Shown here: piece by piece, positions 11,011-22,344 of the stretch
Layout of the letters: each line of letters begins with the position of its first letter
Numbering within the stretch: position 1 is the first letter of the stretch
Assembly (NCBI GenBank): GCA_021234155.1
Contig: JAJEKV010000048.1
Location: forward strand, 494,001-558,000
Length of the DNA stretch: 64,000 nt
Direction: 5' to 3'
Origin: Isoetes taiwanensis
Lineage: Eukaryota; Streptophyta; Lycopodiopsida; Isoetales; Isoetaceae
Translations under genes and position numbers: made by a program
Notes under the pieces: generated by a model
The model's input: only the letters and a program-made list of their open reading frames with translations
Told to the model about the DNA's origin: nothing
Databases searched by the model: none

Positions 11011-12755
11011 GACTTCCTTAACTATAAGCCTAGTCGCTATGTAAACCTCCGTGTGAAGCCGATAGCAAGAAGATACTCCTCGCCACCACCCCGAAAGCAA
11101 ATTGATAGGATAAAGGACAGAGAGAAGGAGAGGAGCTTAAAAAGGGGTCACGGACGAGGATCAAGAGATGATAGGAACCGGTGGAAACTAGGGTGAAGGA
11201 TAATGATGGGGCATGCGAATGAAGGCAAGCGAAGCTAAAGAAATCGTATGACCACGGGCAAATTGGTCTCGCTTGGAGTGGCGTGGAGGAGAAAGGAAAC
11301 CGTGGTCCTAAAAGTCCGAAGCTACACGTTGACGAGAACCAAGAAAGCGAAGCCGTGGGGAGAAAACGGTGAAGAAGAAGAGCCGAAGCTTTGCTATGGA
11401 TCGTGATCAGCCCAATGACCTGAAAAAGGAAAGGACATTAGAGAAAAACAATGAAAAGAAAAGCACGCCGCCATGATGACGGGTTACGGCAACAAGACGA
11501 TGAAAAACAAACCACGTTAACGCTGCATAATGCACATATGATATGAATGCATCACGGATTGTCAATATTCGGAAAAGAGGTCAAACCATAAACCGATAAA
11601 GGAAGATGAATATCAAGAGTGGTAAGGTGAACTAAAAAGCAACGCCTCAAAGCTTACCAATACCAAGACCAACACCAAATGTAATGAGCCAAATTTGAGG
11701 AATGTCAATAAGAAAAAAGAGGTTGACAACAAAAAGTCTAAAGCAAAGAAGTTCATAATGAGGAGAGTGAAAATGCCAAGGTCCGGGTTCAGTGGTAGCA
11801 TAGGAGAAATGTGGAGTGATGTCAAGACAAATACCATATGCAAAAAGCCATGAATAAAGGCCCCAATAGGAAAACAAACTTTGGCAAACGAGGGATGAGA
11901 GCTTAAGAAGAGAATGTAGACATACTAGCACCGAAAGCAAAAAAGAAGGTCAAGAAGGAAACCAAAGGTAATTCTGAGCACAACGTAAAAAGAAAAATGA
12001 GGCGAACTTCATAAAATATAAGCCCAAATGCAATCGCTAAACCGCCAGTGTCGAAGTCGTGACGGGCACGAAGGAGGGTGAGATTTAAGAGGAGTGCCAA
12101 CGATCGAGAGCGAGAAGAATAGGAACATGTAGAAGGCACCCATTAACGATTAAGGAGAACAAGAATGTGCATAATGGTGAAGCGGCAAACTGCAAAACTA
12201 CAAGCACCCAAATTGATGTGAGCGATTAGAAATGAGAAAAAATCAACAATTCATGAAAAAAGATGGGATAGCATCACCCGGGGGGGTGGAGAAAAGCATC
12301 ACCCAAATGGGTGGAAGAAAACACATGATAAACAGAAATTTGTGTCCAAATATAGCTAAATAGCAAATATGGTGTATAAGGGTAGCACAATGCATAATGA
12401 TAGCGAGCTACAAATGAAGTCCCCAAAAAAGACAATAAAGTTATGTTTTAAGCCCAAGGATAAATAATGAGAAAAGAGGAATGCAAGCCAATGAACAAAT
12501 CAACAAGAAAATAACCACGTATTAAGAGCCCAACGGGCGAAGAAAAAGTGTAAAACACGATCGCTTTAATAACAACATGAACAATGCTATAATCCCCAAA
12601 ACCACATCAGATTACATACCGAACGTAAAACAAGAAAAGATACCTAAAAATGATCGAAAGTGAGCGGTGGCAAAAGAATGGACGAAGCTCCCCATAACTA
12701 AAAAATCAAGGAAAGAATATACAATATGAAAATACGACATGAAGTTTAATCCAAT
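11011..12755. other. A-rich gene-free tract
   Basis: No gene is recognised. The plus strand is A/G-rich, so the minus strand shows many hydrophobic-looking F/L/S-rich frames without domains. 11,215-11,275 is an inverted copy of 1,103-1,165. A phrase near 11,578-11,640 (TCAAACCATAAACC, GGAAGATGAATATC) recurs at 13,023-13,070. One hairpin-module pair lies at 12,270-12,315. Confidence 0.55.
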
Positions 12756-13360
12756 GAGGTGAATAGGCTTCAAAGGATAAATATGGTGCAAAGGAGCTCG
12801 CAAATGCAAAGACAAAGTGCAAAAAACATGGCAAAGAGAAGAATGTGAAAGGTTGAATGAGTATAAGGAAGTGCCAAACGCAACATGCGGCGTATCCAGA
12901 AAAAGCTAAATAGCACAAATACAAATGACGTGTAATACTAACGCCAGAAAACCAAAAACTGAAAAGAACAATGGCAAGAACACAACGCCAAACGACAAGG
13001 TGCCAAATAGGACTTAAAAGAGGTCAAACCATAAACCAGATAAAGGAAGATGAATATCAAGAGTGCTAAGGTGAGAGTGGAATTCATGAGGTGAATAGGC
13101 TTCAAAGGATCAATATGGTGCAAACAAGCTCGCAAATGCAAAAACATGACAAAGTGCAAAAAACATGGCAAAGAGAAGAATGTGAAAGGTTGAATGAGTA
13201 TAAGGAAGTGCCAAACGCAACATGCGACGTATCCAGAAAAAGCTAAATAGCACAAATACAAATGACGGTAATACTAAGGCCGAAAACCTAAAAGTCGAAA
13301 AGAACAATTGCAAGAACACAACGCCAAACGACAAGGTGCCAAATAGGGACTTTAGGTGAG
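12756..13360. repeat. 332-bp tandem duplication
   Basis: GAGGTGAATAGGCTTC starts copies at 12,756 and 13,088, a period of 332 bp. The copies continue together through GAAAGGTTGAATGAG, GCCAAACGCAACATGC and ACGACAAGGTGCCAAATAG. They differ by a few substitutions and small indels. Both give the same F/L-rich minus-strand frame, which explains its apparent conservation without implying a gene. Confidence 0.8.
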
Positions 13361-15190
13361 CCCCCAAAGAACGAGGGTCATAAGATTACTAAGGGACATC
13401 GACATTATCTCTACATTGTCTCTACATTAGCTCTACATTGTTTCTAGGAAGGGACATATGTACACAAATCCAAAAAGAGTCGATTCATGATGAATAACCA
13501 ATCCCCCTATAGAAATGGAAAATACCCACATTCATGTATCTAGATAAAATTGAGTAAGCCACCACGGATGAAAAAGTGGCGTAGATATCGGTCCACCAAC
13601 CTAAAGCCCATAAAGAACCAATAGAAGAAAAATCATCGAACACACAAAAATGCATATATCTAAGCAAAATGGAGGAGCCATAGCCCATAAAAAAAAATCA
13701 ATAGAATAAAAAATCATCTAGCACATAGAAAAAAATGCATGTATCTAAGCAAAATGAAGGAACCACCATATGATACAAAAAATGTTGCCATTGATCGTAT
13801 TCCAAGACAAGAAACCGTCAAAGAGTAGGTCCCATTATGTCTAGCAATGTCAAAGGCAACTCTAGATGCGAAAACAAGAAGAGAACCCAAGATAGTACTT
13901 ATAAGAACCATCAAAAATCAATAATCGTGAAAAGAATACTACGAAGGAACTTACCATAGTAAATATGTGAACAACAAGCATCGACATGACCCCAAGCAAA
14001 AAACCCCAACATATGGAATACTTGGAACACAAGCCATGTAGCAATATTGAAAATAACTAAGATGGCATACAAATGAAACAATATTTAAACAACCCGGCAA
14101 GACATAAAAAAGACAAAGTGCAACCCGAAAATGTGGTGAATAAATCTGCAATCAAAAGAATGAAACCATGAGAATGCGTAAAAAGATATAAAATAGAAAA
14201 ACAACAAAGACAGCCCGAGGAAGCAACACATAGGCTACGTAAAAAGAAACTAAAGTAAAATGCGGGCCGTAACATAAACAAGAAAAATCAACCTAATAAC
14301 CTGCATAATCATTGGAAGAGTGGCTGCATCAAAAATAAGATAAAACCACAAGTGCATTAAAATAAAACCCAACAACTAGGGGAAACCTAGAATGTAGAAG
14401 ATAATACAGCCCAAAAAATAACGATACCACCCGAGCCAAGTGTAGTGCATCACCCATAAGATACAAACACAAGTGCAAAAGATAAAACCCAAACCACCAT
14501 GGGGAAAATCCTAAACACAGAAAAGAATGCCACATATAACCACATGGGAACCACAATATAAAAAATAACATACATAAAAGAGATACATGTCGGAGAAATA
14601 ACACGCAATGGAGGCCATGGAACCTACCTGATGGAAATGGAATGCATCAATGTAAAAAAACAAATGCATCCCTAAGATGGTGGCCACAAATCTATAGGCA
14701 ATAAAAAAGATAATAAAACCAAGAGACTGCACACAGAATTATGAAAAACAAGACAACATCCCAAGTAAACCATTCACAAGACTAAAAACGAGGTAAAAAG
14801 TGAGCCGTAACATAAACAAGAGAAAAACAACGCGAGGAAAGCATAGACCCATTTAAATAGTATGGTGCATCGAATCCACGATAAAAACACAAGTGCAAAG
14901 AAGAAAAATCCAAAAAACAACCATGAAAAAGCCCCTCAAATTCAAAGGATAATGTCACATATAGAAAAAACTAGATGTCCATCAACTTGGAAAAAGGTAA
15001 CATAATGAAGAGATGACATGGGAGGAAAAACCACCCCCTAAAACAAAGCCCCTAGATGCCTCATATTCTAATGCAATTATGAATAAGACATGAGAAAACA
15101 TAACAATCGAAAACCCCAGATAGGAAAAAAGAAAAGGGACACCCAAATCATAGAAAAATATAGTGTAAATGTGACTCAGAATTCCTCCGA
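13361..15190. other. A-rich gene-free tract
   Basis: No gene, RNA or element is recognised. There are short repeated phrases such as ATGCATATATCTAAGCAAAATG, repeated near 13,650 and 13,738 with small changes, and CTCTACATTGT/CTCTACATTAG around 13,410-13,440. Minus-strand frames rich in F, Y, L and C reflect composition only. Confidence 0.5.
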
Positions 15191-15193
15191 GGG

Positions 15194-15202
15194 TATATAT
15201 AA
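15194..15202 (+). promoter_or_regulatory. TATA-box-like motif
   Basis: GGGTATATATAAAGGGG is a textbook plant TATA context in an otherwise gene-free tract. It lies just before a duplicated segment (15,226 onward). It could be the core promoter of a decayed LTR or gene; no supporting coding sequence was found downstream. Confidence 0.35.
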
Positions 15203-15225
15203 AGGGGCATAAGATAACCTATATA

Positions 15226-15600
15226 TGCCACAAAACCAAGTAACATGCCTCTTCTAAACTATAAACCCGGAATAAGCCCGAGAAAGAAAATGCACAACTA
15301 AACTTAACCCGATTCAATGCACAATGTGAGTGTTTGCAAAACCCAAACTTAGATAGTAATATGGTAAGAAACCCCAGAGGAAAAATGCGATATTAGGATG
15401 TCAAAATTCACCCTATGCCACAAAAACCAAGTAACATGGTAGAGCCCCTTCTAAACTATAAACGCCGCAATGTTTTTGACAAAGAAAAATGCACAACTAA
15501 ACTTAACCCTGATTCAATGCACAACCCAAAGAAAAATGTGGAATTCGAAAAAACTTATCTCAAGATTATCCGCCAAAGACGAATGCTAGGGAGTTGAGAG
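15226..15600 (+). repeat. 188-bp direct duplication
   Basis: TGCCACAAAACCAAGTAAC, CTTCTAAACTATAAAC, AATGCACAACTAAACTTAACC and GATTCAATGCACAA occur in the same order at about 15,226-15,330 and 15,415-15,530, offset by about 188 bp. Confidence 0.7.
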
Positions 15601-16100
15601 ATCATCCCGGCCTTAACCAACATTGAATGCTTCAAGGAGGTCTAAATAAAACCGAGGATACAGTAGATAATGTAAACTTTGTAATGGTGGAAAACGGATA
15701 GGAAATAAAAGAAATATGGGGATACTGTGATAAGGTAACCCGGACATGGGTTGCACAATTGATCGAAGGGGAATCGAATGGGGAATCGAATGGCAAAGAG
15801 TTTGAGGATCGATGCAGAAGCAAATGCAAAGTGGAGGATAGGCCAAAAATCTGATTATGTAAGAAGGAGGATTCGCTGGAGAAGCTCCATAATTGATTTG
15901 CAAAGGAACTGATGGTCGATGCTTAGAGCGCCGCAAGAATTGTCCACCGGCTCCAATCGGCCGTGATAACTCCAATTTTGAATTCATGGGCCTGGCGGCA
16001 GGTGTACAACAGTTAGATTCTCGAGAAGCTGATGTGTTGAAGCGCAACATAAGTATAGCACAAGGGAAACCAAGCAAAAGACAAGAGCAAATTTGACCGC
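15601..16100. other. Segment open on both strands, unrecognised
   Basis: A 154-codon minus frame (15,613-16,077) and a 67-codon plus frame (15,893-16,096) overlap. Base composition here is more balanced than in the surrounding A-rich repeats, and the plus frame reads like ordinary protein (for example GRDNSNFEFMGLAAG). I recognise no family in either strand. It could be a captured exon fragment or a piece of a retroelement leader. Confidence 0.3.
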
Positions 16101-17020
16101 ACTAGGAAGGCGATTGTCAAAATAGAGCAAAGCAGCAGAGCTGGGCCGACCGAAGATAGCAAAGACCCATGTAAAGCAATCAAAAAGCCAAAATGGCAAA
16201 AGGCTTATAAGGAAATCTAAAAACGGGAGATGCTAGAGGAAAGGCTGGTCCAGAGTCAAGGATCAACTGCTTTTGGGCCGTGATGGGTTGCGCTCATAGG
16301 TGAAGCCCGAGGAAGGACGCCCTCAAAAGAAGAAGGTCAACCGCCCACGCAGGTGCCGAATTAATCCAACCGCTTGAAAAGATCTCGCCCCGATGAATCA
16401 ATGATGAGGCGAGACTCGAGAGAACCGATCCGCCTCCGCCTCGCAGACTCAATACTATAAAAGAAAATAGCTGTTGCATGTTCCTTTGCATGTTCCAAAG
16501 ATCAAATTGAGAGAAGTATAAAACCAATCCGCCGTGAGGATGCATGATAGATAGTCAGAATGTAAATGTAAGAAAAGATCAATCAGAAAAGGAATCATCC
16601 AACCGTAGTCCACTACGGCCTAAATCGCATGGAAGTGCATCAATAATTCATGATAATGCATGACGGATTCCATGTAGAGCAATCCTCCTATAGACTCGAG
16701 CAACATAAACCAAGAATGCAAAGACAAATGCATGAGCATAAAAGAACTAGCAAGCAAAGCCACTAAGCCAAACCATAGCGCATAAACCGCCAAAACAATC
16801 CCGAGTGTGGCAACCTACAGGTGTGTAGAAGAACCTTGGCATAGGAGAGAAATCCATACCTCATGTTTATACATCATAAGTTGAAACAAAACAAAGAAGA
16901 GCAAATTAGCTATCAAAATGGCCAAATCCAAGATGATGAGCCAAAAAGAAATGTGAAACAAATGCAGTTGAAGAGCAGAAAAATTCAGAACTGTGATGGG
17001 AAACAGAGGGAAGCAAAGAT
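16101..17020. other. Gene-free spacer
   Basis: No gene or element is recognised. The sequence is mixed-composition with short chance frames on both strands. Confidence 0.45.
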
Positions 17021-17024
17021 GATA

Positions 17025-17690
17025 AGATGGGAAGAAATGGACAAGGAAAGATCTGAGGGAAGCCACGAGGAGAAGAAGAGTTGTCCGTGAGAAGACCCCC
17101 CAAAAGAACACCCGTAAATGGTCGAGAAAAAAACAAGACAAGCTGCACCAAGAAGGTCCAAAAATGAAAAAAACAGAAAAAAAAAGAACATAATGAAAAG
17201 ATAGCATCACCCATAGGGTGGAAAAAGCATCACCCAAACAGATGGAGAACCATTATGTAAAACATGCATCACCCTCGAGGTGAAAATAAACAAAGATAAA
17301 GCATCACCCAAATGGTGGAGAACCATTATGTAAAAATATGCATCACCCTCGAGGTGGAAATAAATAGCATCACCGCAGTGGAGAACAAACACAACAAGAG
17401 AGCAATGAAATGTAAAAACATAAGAATAGGAGTATGTATGGAATGTAAACATAAGAATAGCCACACTCTGCTGTGGAGAACAACAAAGAGGCATGAACAA
17501 CAAAAAATACAAATGAAAAAGACTCATGCGCCACCGACAGCAGGGCTGAAGGAGGGAAGCCACGAGAGGAGAAGAAGAGTCGCTGCGTGAGAAGACGCCG
17601 ATAACCGAAAGCCAAAATGAAAATGGCCTAATATAGGCGCTCGTCCCTTCCCAGAATGGCGATCCGATGGCTCGGATCGATGGGATCTTT
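17025..17690 (+). mobile_element. Partial copy of the fold-back element (right arm)
   Basis: This segment repeats the right half of the element at 9.4-11.0 kb in the same orientation. It has the GGAGGGAAGCCACGAG motif, the run CCAAGAAGGTCC..ACATAATGAAAAGATAG, six hairpin modules (17,204-17,390), then GACTCATGCGCCA and CTTCCCAGAATGGCGATCC. It ends at ATGGCTCGGATCGATGGGA, exactly where the minus-strand Copia fragment begins, so the junction at about 17,690 marks a breakpoint or insertion site. Confidence 0.65.
17204..17390 (+). repeat. Six GCATCACCC hairpin modules
   Basis: Modules begin near 17,204, 17,228, 17,264, 17,301, 17,340 and 17,367. The order of variable cores (ATA, AAAC, TCGA, AAAT, TCGA, GC) closely follows that at 10,500-10,680, showing block duplication of the whole array rather than independent growth. 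Confidence 0.7.
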
Positions 17691-18130
17691 CATGCCATGT
17701 CTTGATAGATGGACATGCAACTACATTTAAACTTGGCAAATAGTGATCAGTATCCAAGCCAAACAAATTCCCAACACGTTTTCCAGTAAAGATAATTTTA
17801 TTTCCCTCGAAAACATTACAATGTAATTTTTCAAAGACGACCTTGTATCCAAGATCCACTAATTGACATACGGAAATTAAATTTTCTAACTAGCTCAGGA
17901 ACACAGAGCACATCCATTAGTTCAAGTATATTTTCTTCTAAGTCAAAAAGTTCAAGCATCCCACTGTCTTCAATCTCTTGAAGTTCACCATTTTCCAGTT
18001 GAACATGTCCACCTCTTCTTCTTTTGCAGTCTTTAAGCATTTTAGAGGAGCAAGTTACTATCCTCTCAGCTCCCAAATTTATAATCATGAGTTTACCATT
18101 AATTTTCTTGAGTCAATTTTATCATTGGTT
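17691..18130 (-). pseudogene. Copia protease and GAG-pre-integrase remnant (copy A)
   Basis: The minus strand encodes the retropepsin-like section of a Copia polyprotein: IINLGAE, CSSKMLKDCKRRRGGH, QLENGELQEIEDSGML and DVLCVPELV. It continues beyond the point where copies B and C stop, into IIFTGKRVGNLFGLD and a TWHER motif typical of the GAG-pre-integrase domain. The catalytic D-S-G is changed to N-L-G (18,071-18,079), so protease activity is lost. A frameshift follows near 17,890. The coding sequence breaks at about 17,690 against the fold-back repeat; integrase and reverse transcriptase are absent. Confidence 0.7.
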
Positions 18131-18131
18131 T

Positions 18132-18983
18132 TCATCCAAAGACCCCTTCCCCTGGCTTGCATAACCCCCCTGTTCCTCCCCATCTTCCTCTGCCTTTGCC
18201 TTTAGCAGAACCACCTCCAGGACTAGGACAATTTGCAGAGAAATGTCCCTTACCATCACAATTATAACATACCAACTCTTTTCCAAGCTTTAGGGCAGTC
18301 ATTTTCCAAATGGCCATAATTGTCACAGTTGTAACATGGCCCAACTTTACCCTTGTTATTGTAAGAATTGCTCCATGCTCCTTGGAGCGTGCTACATTTC
18401 TCAAAAGCGTAGCCAACTGATGATTTGATACAGACCTTGCAATGGCTAAAACTTGATGCTGCTCATTAAGAATGACTCCTGCACCTTCAAGATCTGCAAC
18501 TATTCCATCAAATTTCTCAAGAAATTCGGTTAGATTATCTTTTTCTTTAACAGTTTTTTCCAAAACATTTATCTGAGATGATGATTTGGCCTCATAAGTT
18601 CTTTCCATATAAATCCACATATCCCTTGGTGACATACCTCTTAATTTTAATTTGATAACTGAACCAACCTTGCAAGTGATTATGGCTTGGACTTCGATAA
18701 TCTTAAGTCCTTCATCACTGTCCAAGCTAACTCCAGACCAAGTTGCTGTGACAGTTTGTCCATCTTCAGTAGTGGAACCTTCAGAAGCAGAACTCGAGTT
18801 TGAGCTTGAAGTCCCTGTAACTATAGTAGCAGTAGGACGTCTCACAGCATTTGTATCAATTAGATACCATAAATTTTCAAATTCTAGAACTTGTCTAATG
18901 CCTTGTTTCCAAATTTGAAATCCCCCTTCACCTTTAAAAACATCTACGGCATTTAAAAGATTTGCACCAAATCTGGATGACAT
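18132..18983 (-). pseudogene. Copia gag fragment (copy A)
   Basis: The frame starts at MSSRFGANLL, 10 bases after a primer-binding-like site, and shows the Copia gag domain (GFQIWKQGIR, then SPRDMWIYMERTYEAK, DNLTEFLEKFDGIVADLE) and a CCHC zinc knuckle CYNCDGKGHFSANC. Gag coats element RNA in cytoplasmic particles. Compared with copies B and C, the section between the gag core and the knuckles is deleted and the first knuckle is out of frame. The frame stays open upstream to 19,190 only because the leader lacks stops. This copy is not functional. Confidence 0.8.
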
Positions 18984-18992
18984 GATAACCTG

Positions 18993-19005
18993 TGCTCTAA
19001 CACCA
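18993..19005 (-). promoter_or_regulatory. Decayed tRNA-iMet primer-binding site (copy A)
   Basis: Minus-strand TGGTGTTAGAGCA corresponds to the plant retrotransposon primer-binding site TGGTATCAGAGC with two changes. It sits just upstream of the gag ATG and just downstream of a CTACA end, as expected next to a 5' LTR. Confidence 0.6.
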
Positions 19006-19240
19006 AATGTAGAAGCAACAAGGTACAAGTTTATAAAATGAGAACCACTTAGAGAATTATATGCACTGAGATTATTCTTCAATGTTAATAGCCACTTCAA
19101 AGAATTAGGCAATAAACAATTTTTCAATGAAATATGCCCTTCATTTAATTTCAAGTAACTTACTATGGCTTTGAAATTAATCAGACTCAAATAGTTCCTT
19201 GGCTAGCCCAAGCCTTGATTACAATGTTAGGTTCATCCGA
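19006..19240 (-). mobile_element. Putative 5' LTR remnant (copy A)
   Basis: The roughly 200 bp upstream of the primer-binding site is conserved in copies A, B, C and the truncated copy near 25.4 kb. It ends in CTTCTACA, consistent with the CA terminus of an LTR. The outer edge is not certain; the shared block continues through CATTGTAATCAAGGC into the common flank. No matching 3' LTR was found, so this is a guess from position. Confidence 0.4.
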
Positions 19241-21590
19241 TCATGCATCACACATGCATGCCTATACAAAATACTTGTTCAATTAAATAGTGTTTAGTCC
19301 GGCAGCTATGCCGAACCGGCCTCCACGGATCAGCTTGGACCGACCTCCTATTTCCTTTATTCTTCATGGCTCCAAAATATTGGACCGATTTATCATACTA
19401 CAAATAGTTAAGATTAACTTAACCATCATGCTCAAAATTAGAGTCACTAAAATGGTCATGGCGTTTATCTTAGCTCCCTTTTTGAAAACCTTTGAACATG
19501 ATCTTCTTCCCTAGTTCATATAAATGGTTTTCCAATGTTCATAAGGTCATCATGTCAATCTTCAGTCTTACTGCTTAGAATACATGTACAGGTAGATATT
19601 ATTCACGTTGTTCATGTAGAAATGACCCTAAGCCTAAGGTTGGCTTAGTTATATAAATAACTTAGTCATGCTCCCTTTATTACCCTCAATGGTGTACAAG
19701 GTTACTCAAGTGGCCTTGTACAGTGACGTGGCCCAGAAATATATGTATCTATGGCGTATATTTGTGGGAAACATCATAACATCACACCTGAATAATCTTA
19801 CCTCGAATTTCTTCTCTTTTCTCAGCTTTACTTCACTTTGTATTAACACTATGAAGCTTCAACGGCTGATACCTATCGTTAAAAAGAAATATAAAACAAA
19901 AAAAAAAAAATTGAAGGTCAGATCATTTTACTCTTCTGCAATTGTCTTTGTTAAAGAAACTCATTTTATCTACAAATAATGATTCTTAAAAAAACTATAG
20001 TTTATGCTAAACAAAGCAGAACAAAAACTTATACATCATACCTGAATAATCTTACCTCGAATTTGTTCTCCTCTCAGTGTTACCTCACTTTGTATTAATA
20101 CTATGAAGCTTCAACGGCTAATACCTATGGCTAAAAAGAAACACAACACAAAAAAAAAAAGGTTAGATCATTCTAGTCTTCTGCAGCCGTCCTTGTTAAT
20201 AAAACTCATTTCTACCTGGAGTTGCTTGTCTTCTCTGAAATTCCTCTACTGTGGTCAAGCTTCCATCAAATTCATAAGAGTTAACTACCAAGTTTTGAAG
20301 GCAACAAAACATAAGAATAAAAAGGTCGATTAATCCATATTTTGCAGCCTCTTAAAAGCCCTATTCTTTATCCTCTTTTCTCGACTTTCTAACCACAAAT
20401 GCCACCATACCTCTCGCCTTCCTCCCTTTTTTTTTTTTCTCACACCACCATACCTCGCCTGCTCCAAGAGGTTTCTTTGTCTATTCTCTCCCCAGTCCCA
20501 TTTACCTCACCCGTCTACTTGGTTTTTTTTATAGCACCAACTCACATTTTGTAGGGCACCTCACATTCCACGTGCATTTTTTTCCCTCAGCCACGTCACA
20601 TTTTCTTCATAGCCAACATATTTTTATATGAAGGGGGTATCATTTGAAATAACGCATGAGAAGAATTATAGAAGTGGGAATAATTTCTTAGCCAATAAAA
20701 ATCTTGTTAGTACACTAGGATTTGTTGCAAAATGATATAGTGGAGAAGGGAAAATGTGATAACAAATATGCTCATTAAGTTACTTAAGCATGGCTTTGCA
20801 TTTGAGTGGCAATGTTAATAGAGTCCTCCTACTACATGGATAAGTAGAAATAAGACTATTCTAGTGAGAAATTGTGGGGCTAAACCTTCCTACAGCCAAT
20901 GAAACTAACAAAAGTATATGGAGTGAAACTAATCAGGCGAGGTCTAGACCCAAATATTTTAAAAGAAACCATATGATGCTGGCATTAGAGATAAGCAAAC
21001 GCCATTTTTTTTTTGCAAATTGTTGATCCTACCATCCCTCTATACAAATATAAGGGCAACTTGTGGAATGGGTTCAGTGCATTAAATGTGCATATAGAAT
21101 TTACAAATGGAAAGGCTCTTTTGTTACTCAACTTTACCTAGATAATGGAAAAGTATAAGCAATATCAAGGTAAAACAATTATCACCCACATTGCTTGTAC
21201 CTAGTTATGATGAGTTGAAAGGTTGTGGAATGTATCTAGCCAGTGCACAAACTCCATTGGCGGTATACCATAGGCCCCATGGATGATATAAAACATCCAA
21301 TTCAATTCAATTGACGGCTTATTTCACTTTCATTAGATACCAGAGATGTAGTCTTAGATTGCTAGAAGCTTGGCTACGATGAAAAACACACATAAGTTTT
21401 AAATTATTAGTTTTATTGTAATGGTTATTTTTGTACTTAAGATCAAGGTCAACCTTGCATTTGCTCCCCCTTCCGATCAGTGTTGTAGATACTGGAGCTC
21501 AAATTGAAATAATGTCATTCCCAAACCTTGTTACGTGTTTAACTAAAAGATGCAATGGGAGTATAGTACACTCTGCAATGGTACTCAATT
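19241..21590. repeat. Shared flank of the TENA/gag units, copy 1
   Basis: This about 2.35-kb non-coding segment recurs at 23,210-25,105, 25,610-27,930 and in inverted form at 49,850-51,216, 57,170-60,960 and 62,551-64,000. Its gag-distal end (near 21,560-21,600) is the sequence directly downstream of the TENA gene. It contains AT-rich stretches, a CCACGTGC/CCACGTCAC pair near 20,565-20,600 and poly(A/T) runs. Short open frames recur in all copies only because the DNA recurs; none has a recognisable domain. Confidence 0.8.
19787..20215 (+). repeat. Internal 254-bp tandem duplication in the flank
   Basis: CCTGAATAATCTTACCTCG, CACTTTGTATTAA, ACTATGAAGCTTCAACGGCT and the following TACCTAT..AAAAAGAAA section occur twice, starting at 19,787 and 20,041. 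The pair is also present in the other flank copies, so the duplication came before the spread of the unit. Confidence 0.75.
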
Positions 21591-21591
21591 C

Positions 21592-22344
21592 TTATTTTCC
21601 CTTGAAAACATTACAATGTAATTTTTCAAAGACGACCTTGTATCCAAGATCCAGTAACTGATATACGGAAATTAAATTCCTAATTATCCCAGGAACATAG
21701 AGCACATCCTTTAGTTCAAGTATATTTCCTTCCAAGTCAAAAAGTTCAAGCATCCCACTGTCTTCAATCTCCTGAAGTTCACCATTTCCCAGTTGAACAT
21801 GTCCATCTCTTCTTCTTTTGCAGTCTTTAAGCATTTTAGAGGAGCAAGTTACTGTCCTCTCAGCTCCCAAATCTATAATCATGAGTTTACCATTAATTTT
21901 CTTATGTGTTAGAGCATGCAACTCAGAATTACGTACCTCTTCGTCTTCATTTGGTTCTTCTTCAGTCTTGGCTTGAGTCAAGTTTACTGCTGGGTTTCCT
22001 CGTCCAGCACCCCTGCCCCTGTTGCCATAACCCCCTCGGGTTCCTCCCCATCTTCCTCTGCCTTTGTCTTTAGCAGACCCACCTCCAGGATTAGGACAGT
22101 TTGTAGAGACATGTCCCTTACCATAACAATTATAACATACCAACTCTTTTCCAAGCTTAAGGCAGTTGTTTTTCAAATGGCCATAATTGTCAAAGTTGTA
22201 ACATGGCCCAACATTGCCCTTGTTATTGTAATAATTGCTTCCTTTCTTACCTTTAAACTTCCCTGTGTACAACACCTCCGTTGCCTGGTCATCATCATCA
22301 TTTGCTCCTTGCTCTAGTTTAGTTCTCACCATTTTGAATGGCAT
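21592..22344 (-). pseudogene. Copia gag zinc knuckles plus protease (copy B)
   Basis: A 250-codon minus frame carries a basic linker (YTGKFKGKKGSN), a first knuckle CYNFDNYGHLKNNC whose second Cys is Phe, a second intact CCHC knuckle CYNCYGKGHVSTNC, a Gly/Arg-rich spacer, an acidic section (TEEEPNEDEEV) and the retropepsin-like region. The protease triad is IIDLGAE (21,865-21,873): the Asp is kept but the following Ser is Leu. The frame ends at HCNVFKGK and a stop, at the junction with the TENA 3' flank. This is the best continuous gag-to-protease section in the window, but it lacks integrase and reverse transcriptase. Confidence 0.75.

Noticed and set aside
11613-14732. Many F/L/C-rich minus-strand frames that look like membrane proteins
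   Set aside because: They come from A/G-rich plus-strand composition, overlap each other in all frames, and have no conserved domain or start context.
18652-18918. Plus-strand frame opposite the gag fragment (also at 22,622 and 61,255)
   Set aside because: It is the antisense shadow of the gag linker and recurs only because gag recurs.
21916-22317. 133-codon plus frame with a hydrophobic start
   Set aside because: Antisense of the zinc-knuckle and Gly/Arg spacer of copy B.
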